From: Tiliqua scincoides | Lineage: Eukaryota > Chordata > Lepidosauria > Squamata > Scincidae | Length of the DNA stretch: 64,000 bases | Direction: 5' to 3' | Assembly (NCBI RefSeq): GCF_035046505.1 | Contig: NC_089821.1 | Coordinates: 10,926,848 to 10,990,847 of the forward strand | Part shown: one piece after another, positions 21,860-31,882 of the stretch | How the letters are laid out: each line of letters begins with the position of its first letter | How positions within the stretch are numbered: position 1 is the stretch's first letter | The notes under the pieces: model-generated | Database searches by the model: none | Seen by the model: the letters and a program-made list of their open reading frames with translations, nothing else | What the model was told of the DNA's origin: nothing | Translations under genes and position numbers: made by a program

Positions 21860-22013
21860 CCAACAATGTAAGTCTTCAGTCTCGAAAGACTATGGTATAA
21901 GCCTACAGCACCCGGTATTCCCAAGCGGTCTCCCATCTAAGTACTAACCAGGCCTGACCCTGCTTAGCTTCCGAGATCAGATAAGATCAGGCATGTGCAG
22001 GGTAACAGTTGCT
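21860..22013 (-). mobile_element. 5S rRNA-derived SINE
   Basis: The reverse complement reads the 5S body (ctgatctcggaagctaagca, gtacttagatgggagacc) and then the LINE-like tail. A tgtttgttt-type sequence lies on both sides, a possible target duplication. Its 5S part retains ctcggaag, closer to 5S rRNA at that spot than the other two copies. Confidence 0.88.
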
Positions 22014-22396
22014 GTTTGTTTGGTTTCAATAGGCGCTGAAAACTTTGTGGAGTGGCAGAACAGATATTTAACCGTCCAGTGCAGTGGTTCCCAAACTGTG
22101 GGTCAGGATCCACTGGTGGGTCATGACCTGATTTTTGGTGGGTTGCCAAAGGGTGATGGAAAGATCAGATAACTAATTGCCTCAATCCTTGAGGAGAATG
22201 AAAAATCAGATACTGTGGCTGCTAATTAATCTGCAAAGGGCTCAGTTCCTGCAGTTTGCAAGATAGTTGCTAACTGCCCTGCAAGAAGCTGAGCTCCTGC
22301 ATGTGTAAATACAGAGCATGTGTAAAGCATGTGTATTTACAAGCAGGTGTAAATACAGAGAGATAAAATTTGAGGGTCTTTTCTCTGGTCATTATT

Positions 22397-23474
22397 GGTA
22401 TTGGCAACCTTCAGTCTTGAAAGACTATGGTATCGCGCTCTGAAAGGTGGTTCTGACACAGCGTCTAGTGTGGCTGAAAAGGCCAATCCGGGAGTGACAA
22501 TCCCTTCCACACCGGGAGCAAGTGCAGTCTGTCGCTGGTCTGTCTCCCTGGCTATGGGCCTTCCTTCTTTGCCTCTTAGCCTCAGACTGTTGGCAAAGTG
22601 TCTCTTCAAACTGGGAAAGGCCATGCTGCACAGCCTGCCTCCAAGCGGGCCGCTCAGAGGCCAGGGTTTCCCACTTGTTGAGGTCCATCCCTAAGGCCTT
22701 CAGATCCCTCTTGCAGATGTCCTTGTATCGCAGCTGTGGTCTACCTGTAGGGCGCTTTCCTTGCACGAGTTCTCCATAGAGGAGATTCTTTGGGATCCGG
22801 CTATCATCCATTCTCACGACATGACCAAGCCAACGCAGGCGTCTCTGTTTCAGCAGTGAATACATGCTAGGGATTCCAGCACGTTCCAGGACTGTGTTGT
22901 TTGGAACTTTGTCCTGCCAGGTGATGCCGAGGATGCGTCGGAGGCAGCGCATGTGGAAAGCGCTCAGTTTCCTCTCCTGTTGTGAGCGAAGAGTCCATGA
23001 CTCGCTGCAGTACAGAAGTGTACTCAGGACGCAAGCTCTGTAGACCTGGATCTTGGTATGTTCCGTCAGCTTCTTGTTGGACCAGACTCTCTTTGTGAGT
23101 CTGGAAAACGTGGTAGCTGCTTTACCGATGCGCTTGTTTAGCTCGGTATCGAGAGAAAGAGTGTCGGAGATCGTTGAGCCAAGGTACACAAAGTCATGGA
23201 CAACCTCCAGTTCATGCTCAGAGATTGTAATGCAGGGAGGTGAATCCACATCCTGAACCATGACCTGTGTTTTCTTCAGGCTGATTGTCAGTCCAAAATC
23301 TTGGCAGGCTTTGCTAAAACGATCCATGAGCTGCTGGAGATCTTTGGCAGAGTGGGTAGTGACAGCTGCATCGTCGGCAAAGAGGAAGTCACGCAGACAT
23401 TTCAGCTGGACTTTGGACTTTGCTCTCAACCTGGAGAGGTTGAAGAGCTTTCCGTCTGATCTGGTCCGGAGATA
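22397..23474 (-). mobile_element. LINE with C-terminal zinc finger, 5'-truncated, 9-bp TSD (copy 1)
   Basis: The LINE is truncated 5' of the RT active site. Target duplication gtcattatt lies at 22388-22396 and 23475-23483. The 3' end gives the 33 bases (22401-22433) that also end the 5S SINEs. It is inserted in a hAT element. The clade is uncertain: the C-terminal layout resembles RTE-type and related LINEs. Confidence 0.88.
22425..23474 (-). CDS. LINE RT C-terminal half with C2HC zinc finger (copy 1)
   Basis: The open frame on the minus strand continues past the element's 5' end into flanking DNA; only the part up to 23474 is LINE. It starts RTRSDGKLFNLSRLR and has the RT site FLFADDAAVTT, then VYLGSTISDT, YCSESWTLRSQQERKLSAFH, RRLRWLGHVVRMDD and GKRPTGRPQLRYKD. 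The C-terminal CSRCGRDCHSRIGLFSH and RRC form a likely C2HC finger. It lacks the endonuclease and the N-terminal RT motifs. No stop interrupts it. Confidence 0.85.
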   Translation of the reverse strand, partial: YLRTRSDGKLFNLSRLRAKSKVQLKCLRDFLFADDAAVTTHSAKDLQQLMDRFSKACQDFGLTISLKKTQVMVQDVDSPPCITISEHELEVVHDFVYLGSTISDTLSLDTELNKRIGKAATTFSRLTKRVWSNKKLTEHTKIQVYRACVLSTLLYCSESWTLRSQQERKLSAFHMRCLRRILGITWQDKVPNNTVLERAGIPSMYSLLKQRRLRWLGHVVRMDDSRIPKNLLYGELVQGKRPTGRPQLRYKDICKRDLKALGMDLNKWETLASERPAWRQAVQHGLSQFEETLCQQSEAKRQRRKAHSQGDRPATDCTCSRCGRDCHSRIGLFSHTRRCVRTTFQSAIP

Positions 23475-23629
23475 GTCATTATTACTTATAAATAAATAAA
23501 TAGATTGATTTGATTGATTGACTGATAGGTCTTTTTTAAAAGTCTGGTAAACATGGGTGGGTCCCAACAGAGTGTCGTTTTAAAAAGTGGGTCCTGGTGC
23601 TAAAGAGTTTGAGAACCATTGGTCTAGTG

Positions 23630-24895
23630 GCCCCTTTAAAGGGTTACTTGTTGCAGCATCAAATTCTAAGGACAAGAGTTTGCTTCTTCTCTGATCCATG
23701 TTGTTGAAACATGGGAGGGTAACGGGGCTGTTTGTTGCCTCAAATTGTAAGTTGACCCAGTAATTTCCTTCCACATTTTCAAGGAGGGACCTAAACTAAT
23801 GTTTTGATACAGCACAATTTGCTTAAATGTTATTGATTCATTGTTTAAATTTCAAATGATAGACTAAAAAAAAAGTCTTTTATTCAGTGAACCATCCTAA
23901 TTGTGAGGATGTGCTTGCACCATGCCATAGTTATTGATTCCACTCATAAAGTAGTATTATGCATTGCAATCAATATGAAAAAGCCATTTTAAAAATGTAA
24001 ATGTTAATTTGGTCTTAAAGAAACTGCTCACTATTCATGTACAGAGTATAGGGCTAAAGTCAGGTGGTTCTAGGCAAACAAAGCTTGTCTCTCAGAAGAA
24101 GGTGGCTTTTGGGTTATTAATTTAATCCAATCTGAGCTAGAACACAATAACCTCTTATTGTGCTTTTAAAGTAATTCTTTACTAGAAACTATTTTACCTA
24201 ACAGCAAACAATGAACTCACACTGGAAACAAAGGTTCATTCAATCAGCCCTAATGACTCATATCAAAACATTTTTACTGGAAACTGCTCTTTGGAATCAC
24301 ATGTCATGATGTAGAGTTTCTTCTCCTAAGGACAGTTATCAGGTTCATTTTTCAAACACCTCAGATGCTCAGGCTGCAGATGAGCAGCCTGGCCCTAAAC
24401 TGCCCAGTGCCCAGAGAAGTAGCGGCATCAAAATGGCTACTGCCGCATCCTATGGGTGCTGCGGCAACTGCCAGAGTCTCCTCAGGGGAAGGGGACATTT
24501 GTAAGTGTGCAGGCCCTACAATGGGTCTTCTCTAGTCTGTGACAGCTATTTTGCCGGCTTAGACTGGAGGAGCTCCGTGTCTGGCTTTTCAGCCTGACAT
24601 GGCGTTCAGGATCCAGTGGAGCAGATCTCTGCCAGTCCCACTCCCTCCTGCCCCGGTTTCTCCCCTGCCCTCTCTCTGTCCCAGAATGCCTCCCCCCCCC
24701 AACAAACCTTACCACCACTCAAAGCTCTCCTCTTGCTCCAGGAAGTGTCTGTCCAGCACTAGGCTGGTGCCAGCAGTTCATACACAGAGGGTGCCATAAA
24801 CATGCTTTAAGACACATTTATGACACCCAGTGCCGGTGATGCACTCAGGCCATCGACACTCAAGAGCTCAGGTTCGGGCTCTTATGCACACTAAC
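23630..24895. other. No gene; mostly unrecognised
   Basis: Non-coding. The stretch 24370-24900 is GC-richer and ends near acagcccaatcctaacc (24895-24911), a Harbinger-like terminus whose partner I could not place. Nothing else is recognised. Confidence 0.5.
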
Positions 24896-25092
24896 AGCCC
24901 AATCCTAACCAGTGCTGGCACAGCAGGGCCACACAGCCCACACTATGATATGCACTGGAAGGTGGAAGTTGTGCACTTCTGCCACTGAAGAAACAATGTG
25001 GGGGGCATGGCAAGTGACTGCTTTGTTTTGTGACAGCAAACTGAAGATGGTATTGGGTAGTGTTCTATGTTGTGCCCCATCTGGGTTTAACT

Positions 25093-25320
25093 CAGTGGTG
25101 TAGCTAGAGGAAGTGCAAAACACTAAGTTTTGCAGGCGCCTGAATGCAGCATGCAGGTGGCCCCTCCCCCTTGGAGCCATTCAGGGCAGTGGGAGCAAAA
25201 TGGAGGCATTTGCCTCCCTGCATTAGCCTCTGTTTTGCTCCCACTGCCCAGAATGGCTCCAAAGGGGAGAGGGAGCGGTCACTTTCATGGTGCATTCAGG
25301 TGCCTGCAAAACTTAGGTGA
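25093..25320. mobile_element. hAT miniature element (TAGCTAGAGGG family), right end lost
   Basis: It starts cagtggtgtagctagagg with inverted internal arms (tttgcaggcgcctgaatgca against tgcattcaggtgcctgcaaa) but loses the terminal repeat after aaacttaggtg. It is non-coding. Confidence 0.75.
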
Positions 25321-26298
25321 AGGCTGAGTGCGGAAACCCCACTACCATCTGCTATGATTTGGGGCTATTTTGCAGGGAATCTTTCCCCTGCCTCCAGCAC
25401 TATTGGTTAACAGAATTAAAGGGTCAAAAGCATGGATTTGTGTGTTTGCTTAGTTTGGTCTTCAGAAAAGTACTGTGCTTCAGCTGCAGAGACTTGGAAA
25501 ACACTGATGGGGTAGGATGGGGAAAGGTGGAGCAAACAAAGTCCGTAACGGAAAACATCTCACGCTCAAACCAGAGCAAGCAACAGAATTTCAGTCTCTT
25601 TCCCAGTAATGGGTTTTAACCACAAGGCTCTTCTTCCTCTCTGTGGTTGGATGTGTGCAGAAGATCACCAAGGCACAGTTTCTAAGCAGGTACAATTGTA
25701 GCAATGGTTTCCGAGAGGTGAAGGCTCTGGCAGACGGCATCCCTGTTAAAACAAGCAACTTCTACAGCCATTCATTTTCTTGTAGCGTTTAAAAACACAC
25801 ACACAGACCATGTGGCAGATTAAACCCAATGCAGAAAGACACAGAGTGACACCGGTTTCCATTTCAGAGGAGCAAGAGAAACAGTGGCTGTCACCTGTGC
25901 TTGTTAACAGAAGTATCGTGGTGTTTTAGCTCCGACCCCATTGTGACTTGCTGGCAAGAGCGCAACGTAGCTGTTCTTTGAAGGTGCACAAAGAACAAGC
26001 ATTACTGCAGAAGCCCAGCCTCTTCAAGGTCAGTGGTTTTCTGAGGCTTGACTGTAAGTACAGGCCTATATTTGCTCTGTCAAGCTGAAGAAAACCATGG
26101 CACCTAGAGTTCTACTTCCTGTTCAGAAACTGTGAGCGAACTGCAGAGCAAACAACAGTGAGGCTTTTAAGATGTTCTCCTGTTGCACTAACTCATTTGA
26201 TGTCCATGATCAAATGTTTGCAAACCACGCAAACAAAGGAGCTCCTTCATATGCGCAGACCCTGTGCATTAAACCAGAAGTCCTGTACTCCCATGTGT
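25321..26298. other. No gene; nothing recognised
   Basis: About 1 kb of non-coding sequence without an identified repeat. It is one of the longer repeat-free stretches. Confidence 0.5.
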
Positions 26299-26896
26299 AA
26301 TGGAAATGCTCCAGATTCCTTGAGGGGATAGGATGTGGTGTCGACAATAGCCCTTTGTTCTGGCAGGCAAGCATGGGGTTAACACCAGGGCCTTGAATTG
26401 CAGTCCTGTGTGCTGCACAGCTGTAGCCACTTGGAGTCAAAAAGGCCCACAGGAATAAAGCAGCACATGGAGGAAGGAAAAGGGTGTGGGTGTAGATGGA
26501 AGGAAGATGGAAAGACTGAGAGAGCAGGAGGAGAGAGGACTGACAGATAGACTAACTGGATGGATGGGCAGACAAACAAACATACAAACATATGATCTAC
26601 TGAGGATTGCTGAAACAGGGACTGCTGGAGATTATGGAACAGAGACTAGTGTGTGGCTGCCATGCCCAAGACCTGCTGAGAACCATGGTGTTGCTGCAGT
26701 GGCTGGAGAAACTGCTGACTGCAGAGGGGAGGAAGGAGGACCTCTGCAGGTTGAACAGGTGAGCTACCCTGATGGTGGGGTCCAGCAATACTTTCTGAAG
26801 GATTAGGGCTACTTTGAGTGAAGAGGGGGACTAATTAGATTAAAGTGGGCATAAGCTCTCTAGGCTGAGTTTAGAACAGGAATTTGGCAAACCACC
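26299..26896 (+). repeat. Unclassified dispersed repeat, about 0.6 kb (copy 2)
   Basis: The longest of three copies, aligned with 6831-7381 and the complement of 48584-49152. It has ccttgaggggata, ttgttctggcaggcaagc, aataaagcagcacatg, caagacctgctgagaacc and gaatttggcaaacc. It has no coding capacity. Confidence 0.6.
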
Positions 26897-27178
26897 ATGT
26901 TTGAAGAAACCGAGCAAAGTAAGGAAAGGAGTGATTCACTTTCTGCTAGCATTTAGAGGGTGGAAAGCAGATTGGTGTGGGTTGTGGGCTGAAGGGAGGT
27001 GGTGGTGGCAGTCTTGGGTTTGCATGTTTAACCTCACCTCCCTCCTCTTTTCATATCGTTTCACTGAGTTGTGCTATTGGCTGCCATACTTGATCCCTGC
27101 CTATCCAATAGATAACACATTGACCCCCAATTCCCACTATCTTCTGTCTCATGCGCAATCAAATTGACAACACACTAA

Positions 27179-27268
27179 GGTTGCAATCCTATTCTCACTT
27201 TCCTGGGAGTAAGTCCCATTGAACACAGTAGGGCTTACTTCTGAGTAGACCCGCTTAGGATTGTGCCC
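27179..27268. mobile_element. Short palindromic CAATCCTA miniature element
   Basis: It begins ggttgcaatcctattctc after TAA and ends cttaggattgtgccc before TTA. The centre has gagtaagtcccattga and tagggcttacttctgag as inverted halves. It is the best-preserved copy of the family here. Confidence 0.8.
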
Positions 27269-27344
27269 TTAGTTTTTTCATCCCTTCTTCCTTTTCACTG
27301 GCATGAGTGGTGTGGTTTAGAGTACAGTACTCCTTGGTCTCCAG

Positions 27345-27492
27345 TAGTGGTGTAGCTGAGGGAGGTGACATGGTAAGTACTGCAGCGCAGCAACGCGCCA
27401 TGTAAGTATCCCCTCCCACTCGCCATTAGAACCATTCTGGGCAGTGATGGCAACACACAGGTGTAGCTACACCACCTGTAGCTACACCACTG
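27345..27492. mobile_element. hAT miniature element, perfect 8-bp TSD
   Basis: It lies between perfect duplications gtctccag (27337-27344 and 27493-27500). It starts tagtggtgtagctgaggg and ends ctgtagctacaccactg. It is 148 bases long; the first base differs from the family. Confidence 0.88.
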
Positions 27493-27500
27493 GTCTCCAG

Positions 27501-28397
27501 CCTACAAAGAATATAGACTCGGCCCTCTGTCTCATGCTGCAGCTGGAACATTTGGTGCATTCTAGCTTCTCCTCTCTCCCTTTCCTGGTCTTCCACTTTG
27601 CTCCTCCACTACTGCACTATCCTTGGTTCTCTGGTTCCTAATGCCCTGGGGAATCTCCCTGATTTCCACAAGACACTTGTCCAGTCCCTCCTCCTATTCC
27701 TCCTCCTGCTCTCTTCCCTCCTTCACTTTATGCTGTGGTAAGCCCTTTCTCTCTCAGGCTGCAATCCTAGCCATACTTTCCTGGGAGTAACTGAACACAA
27801 TGGGACTTTCTTCTGAGTAGAGATGCATAGGATTGGGTTGTTTACCTAATAACTCTGGTTAGGGCTTAGCTCTGTGAGAGGGTGTATCACCTTGTACATA
27901 TTACATTATCTTCTTGATTACCCTTTTATTGTATATTTATCTCCATAATAAAGCAAGGCCTCACTGCTCCTTGTCTTTCTCTTTCATAAAACTCCCCTGA
28001 GTTGTCCAAAAGCTACTGTACTCAATCCTGGTGCTCATAGTCATGCCCAGTAACTCTCCAGGGTCAGAAAAAGCAAAAATCCAACCTCGAAATCTGACCC
28101 CATAATCCCAAACAATACATTTCTTCAGAAGCTGAAGTACCACTGAGCCAAGCACTTATAATGAGTCCGTTTTGTGTTAATTCCTTAGGCACAGTGAAGT
28201 GAAGTGTGTCAGTGCTTGTTAAGTGAAGTCAGTATGTTGGCTTGTTAAGTGCTTCCTTAATTGTCAGTGAAGTGAAAAGTCTTCCAGTAGCAGATGACTT
28301 TGGAGAATCAGTCATTCCCTCTTGACCACCTCATATCTGCACATCTGTCCCCCGGTATCCATGGATGAAACCGTATACCTATCTGTATATGGTTTCT
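27501..28397. other. No gene; one miniature element
   Basis: Positions 27757-27841 hold a short palindromic CAATCCTA element (ggctgcaatcctagcc to ataggattgggttg). The rest is non-coding and unrecognised. Confidence 0.55.
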
Positions 28398-28600
28398 GCG
28401 CCAATCTCCTGCTAACTGGGCAAGAATCATTTTTTTTAAGTGGTGCTCCTCTTATATTTAGCAGGGGGACAGGAACTGTATCTTTTCACCCCAGCACAAG
28501 GTCTTTTCTAGTGGCTATTTGCTGGTGTCTCTTCTGCATCTTTTTAGATTGTGAGCTCTTTTGGGACAGGGAGTCATTTAATTATTTGTGAATAATTTAT
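28398..28600 (+). mobile_element. LINE/SINE tail element fragment
   Basis: It shares ctcctgctaactgggcaag, tttagcagggggacagg and tttttagattgtgagctc with 42151-42409. It loses the tail's end. Confidence 0.75.
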
Positions 28601-28797
28601 TTGTTCGTTTTATGAACATTTTTTTTTGTTAAAAAGTGTTATAACAATAACAATAACATACTGAACACAACTACAACACTCTGTGCCATTTGCCTTCAAT
28701 TCCCTTCATTGAAGTAAGAAAAAGCAGGTTTTTCTTACTTTTACAAATGCTAGGAGAGTAACAAGCAGGCAGGTAGTCTGCATGATAGAGGGAGGGA

Positions 28798-28919
28798 CAT
28801 GCTTGATCTTGGAAGCTAAGCAGGGTCAGGCCTGGTTAGTACTTGGATGGGAGACCGCCTGGGAATACCGGGTGCTGTAGGCTTATACCATAGTCTTTCG
28901 AGACTGAAGGTTGCCAACC
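28798..28919 (+). mobile_element. 5S rRNA-derived SINE, 5'-truncated, 11-bp TSD
   Basis: It starts inside the 5S body (cttgatcttggaagctaagc) and is almost identical to vertebrate 5S rRNA through accgggtgctgtaggctt, then has the 33-base LINE-like tail (28885-28917). Perfect duplications agagggaggga lie at 28787-28797 and 28920-28930. This looks like the youngest of the three. Confidence 0.93.
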
Positions 28920-28930
28920 AGAGGGAGGGA

Positions 28931-29458
28931 ACGCTAGAACCCTACGCAAACATTAACAGGAAGCAGGAATGTTCTGATTGTGTCCTTCTAGCATGCAGGA
29001 TGCTTGCCTGCTTGTTGCTTTCCTGTTCTAGTGTCAGTAAAAGCAAGAAACATGCCTTCTTGGTACTGCAGAAAACAATGCTTGAAACAATGGTACTGAA
29101 GAAAAAATGCTTCTGATGAATAAAATTATGTAGCCATTCTTGCAAGCCTCACTTGTTTTGCCTGAAAAAAAGTGTTCCAGGTCTTTGTCAGGAAAATATC
29201 TTGAAATGTTAATACTTTTCATTGACAGCATGAGCTGAAGAGCAATTTCATAGCATAATGATTCTTGACTGCATAATTTGGACCCGCTTTTGTTCTCATC
29301 ATAACTTTCAGAACACAGCTCACTTTATCATCTCAGCTTCCCACGCCGACTGAAAAGATAGAATCCAGTCTTTGAAGAGAGCCGTCTCCCTGATACGGGG
29401 GGGGGGGGGGAGAACAAAAATGAAAAGTACCTTGTGAATGGAGGTGATTATGAGCAGC
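28931..29458. other. No gene; nothing recognised
   Basis: Non-coding; a G homopolymer lies at about 29398-29410. Confidence 0.5.
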
Positions 29459-29469
29459 ATCATTCAAAT

Positions 29470-29608
29470 CGTTGGCAACCTTCAGTCCCGAAAAACTATG
29501 GTATCGCGCTCTGAATGGTGGTTCTGGAACAGCGTCTAGTGTGGCTGAAAAGGCCAATTCAGGAGTGACAATCCCTTCCACACTGGGAGCAAGCGCAGAT
29601 CCCGGGGG
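29470..29608 (-). mobile_element. LINE 3' end, short 5'-truncated copy with 11-bp TSD
   Basis: Only the last 139 bases of the zinc-finger LINE, flanked by perfect atcattcaaat (29459-29469 and 29609-29619). It fixes the 3' terminus of the LINE just after gttgcc-type sequence. Confidence 0.92.
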
Positions 29609-29734
29609 ATCATTCAAATACAAACCAGGATTTCAGAGAGTAGGGCTGGAGCTCAGTACCAGGCATCAGAAATTGGACCCCACTCCAAGCTAATTGCAGG
29701 GAGGTTGTGATCCCATCTCCCTTGTGATGATGAT

Positions 29735-29925
29735 TATTTTTCTACATGGTATTTGACAGAACACCATAAGCAAGCAAAGACTAGCCCCAGACAATAGCTT
29801 GCCTGGGGACAGCATCTAAGGAGCTCATGGCAGAGGTGAGATTTGAACCACAAAAGTTCTGAGTCAGCTCATTTGTTTAGCCACAACACTACACCACACC
29901 AGCTCTCAAATCATGGATTCCTACA
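29735..29925 (-). mobile_element. tRNA-derived SINE-like repeat
   Basis: The reverse strand carries a tRNA-like head: gagctggtgtggtgtagtgt, then ggttcaaatctcacctctg with a B-box-like ggttcaaatc. The copy is old and its 3' end is not defined. Confidence 0.5.
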
Positions 29926-30188
29926 TTAACAGATCTTCAGGGAACAAGTAGAAAGGGGACTGAAAGGGGGTTAACTGGGAAATTCTTATGTCATAATGGA
30001 TAGGAAAGGGGGAAAAATGAGTGTTAGAGTTGTTGGCTCCATGATCAGAAAACAATATATGTTATAGCAGGAATGAGATATGGATGTAGTGTGGTCAGGG
30101 CTTGAATGAGAAACCACTAGAAGCTCCACCTAAGCAATCTCTGCTCAGGTATTATATACAGGTATTGACAACCTTCAGTCTCGAAAGA

Positions 30189-31391
30189 CTATGGTATCGC
30201 GCTCTGAAAGGTGGTTCTGGCACAGCGTCTAGTGTGGCTGAAAAGGCCAATCCGGGAGTGACAATCCCTTCCACACCGGGAGCAAGTGCAGTCTGTCCTT
30301 GGTCTGTCTCCCTGGCTATGGGCCTTCCTTCTTTGCCTCTTAGCCTCAGACTGTTGGCCAAGTGTCTCTTCAAACTGGAAAAGGCCATGCTGCACAGCCT
30401 GCCTCCAAGCGGGCCGCTCAGAGGCCAGGGTTTCCCACTTGTTGAGGTCCATCCCTAAGGCCTTCAGATCCCTCTTGCAGATGTCCTTGTATCGCAGCTG
30501 TGGTCTACCTGTAGGGCGCTTTCCTTGCACGAGTTCTCCATAGAGGAGATCCTTTGGGATCGGGCCATCATCCATTCTCACAACATGACCAAGCCAACGC
30601 AGGCGTCTCTGTTTCAGCAGTGAATACATGCTAGGGATTCCAGCACGTTCCAGGACTGTGTTGTTTGGAACTTTGTCCTGCCAGGTGATGCCGAGGATGC
30701 GTCGGAGGCAGCGCATGTGGAAAGCGCTCAGTTTCCTCTCCTGTTGTGAGCGAAGAGTCCATGACTCGCTGCAGTACAGAAGTGTACTCAGGACGCAAGC
30801 TCTGTAGACCTGGATCTTGGTATGTTCCGTCAGCTTCTTGTTGGACCAGACTCTCTTTGTGAGTCTGGAAAACGTGGTAGCTGCTTTACCGATGCGCTTG
30901 TTTAGCTCGGTATCGAGAGAATGAGTGTCGGAGATCGTTGAGCCAAGGTACACAAAGTCATGGACAACCTCCAGTTCATGCTCAGAGATTGTAATGCAGG
31001 GAGGTGAGTCCACATCCTGAACCATGACCTGTGTTTTCTTCAGGCTGATTGTCAGTCCAAAATCTTGGCAGGCCTTGCTAAAACGATCCATGAGCTGCTG
31101 GAGATCTTTGGCAGAGTGGGTAGTGACAGCTGCATCGTCGGCAAAGAGGAAGTCACGCAGACATTTCAGCTGGACTTTGGATTTTGCTCTCAGTCTGGAG
31201 AGGTTGAAGAGCTTTCCGTCTGATCTGGTCCGGAGATAGATGCCTTCTGTTGCAGTTCCAAAGGCCTGCTTCAGCAGGACAGCGAAGAAAATCCCAAACA
31301 AGGTTGGTGCAAGAACACAGCCCTGCTTCACTCCGCTTCGGATGTCAAAAGGGTCTGATGTGGAGCCATCGAAGACAACAGTGCCCTTCAT
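30189..31391 (-). CDS. LINE RT half with C2HC zinc finger (400 aa, copy 2)
   Basis: The open frame reads IRSGVKQGCVLAPTLFGIFF (RT motif before the active site), FLFADDAAVTT (active site), VYLGSTISDT, YCSESWTLRSQQE, RRLRWLGHVVRMDDG, GKRPTGRPQLRYKD and C-terminal CSRCGRDCHSRIGLFSH with RRC, a probable C2HC finger. It is nearly identical to copy 1 in the overlap. It lacks the endonuclease and early RT. The first codon is not a true start; the frame comes from 5' truncation. Confidence 0.87.
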   Translation of the reverse strand: MKGTVVFDGSTSDPFDIRSGVKQGCVLAPTLFGIFFAVLLKQAFGTATEGIYLRTRSDGKLFNLSRLRAKSKVQLKCLRDFLFADDAAVTTHSAKDLQQLMDRFSKACQDFGLTISLKKTQVMVQDVDSPPCITISEHELEVVHDFVYLGSTISDTHSLDTELNKRIGKAATTFSRLTKRVWSNKKLTEHTKIQVYRACVLSTLLYCSESWTLRSQQERKLSAFHMRCLRRILGITWQDKVPNNTVLERAGIPSMYSLLKQRRLRWLGHVVRMDDGPIPKDLLYGELVQGKRPTGRPQLRYKDICKRDLKALGMDLNKWETLASERPAWRQAVQHGLFQFEETLGQQSEAKRQRRKAHSQGDRPRTDCTCSRCGRDCHSRIGLFSHTRRCARTTFQSAIP

Positions 31392-31490
31392 GTCCTTGTG
31401 GAAAGATCTGATGATGCTGAGGAGCCTGGGTGGACATCCAATCTTGGGGAGAATCTTGAAGAGGCCGTCTCTGCTGACCAGAGTTGTGCT

Positions 31491-31543
31491 CTGCTCAAAG
31501 TTGTGCTCTGAGTTGTGCTCTCAAAGTTGTGCTCTGCTCAAAG
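31491..31543. repeat. Short imperfect tandem repeats at a LINE 5' junction
   Basis: Several copies of agttgtgctct and ctgctcaaagttgtg lie between the LINE body and its right target duplication. The same words occur just outside the duplication (ctctgctcaaagttgtg at 31549-31565). Confidence 0.8.
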
Positions 31544-31882
31544 AATCTCTGCTCAAAGTTGTGTATATGCAACAAGTATCAAGTATGTACACCTCTTGGT
31601 TGGGCAGAAATGGGTTAAGTAGCTCTGATCCTTTTAAAGGAAAAAAAGCACCAGGCAGCCCAATTCTATTCCCCACTCCACAGAGGGATGCATAAGAACA
31701 TAAGAACAGCCCCACTGGATCAGGCCATAGGCCCATCTAGTCCAGCTTCCTGTATCTCACAGCGGCCCACCAAATGCCCCAGGGAGCACACCAGATAACA
31801 AGAGACCTCATCCTGGTGCTCTCCCCTACATCTGGCATTCTGACTTAACCCATTCCTAAAATCAGGAGGTTGCGCATACACA

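Larger units (their letters stand above)
22082..23621. mobile_element. hAT non-autonomous element split by a LINE
   Basis: Termini cagtggttcccaaactg (22082) and gtttgagaaccattg (ending 23621) are inverted partners. Duplications gtccagtg (22074-22081) and gtctagtg (23622-23629) differ at one base. A 1.08-kb LINE sits inside. Without it the element is about 0.46 kb and non-coding. Another copy is at 62304-62707. Confidence 0.88.
30148..31543 (-). mobile_element. LINE with C-terminal zinc finger, 5'-truncated, 12-bp TSD (copy 2)
   Basis: A longer copy of the element at 22397-23474. Perfect target duplications aatctctgctca lie at 30136-30147 and 31544-31555. Between the LINE's 5' break (about 31490) and the duplication is filler that repeats target-like agttgtgctctgctcaa. 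Confidence 0.88.

Noticed and set aside
17304-28919. 5S rRNA genes
   Set aside because: All three 5S matches are SINEs: they have target duplications, a LINE-like tail and truncated or altered 5S parts, with no T-run terminator at the usual place.
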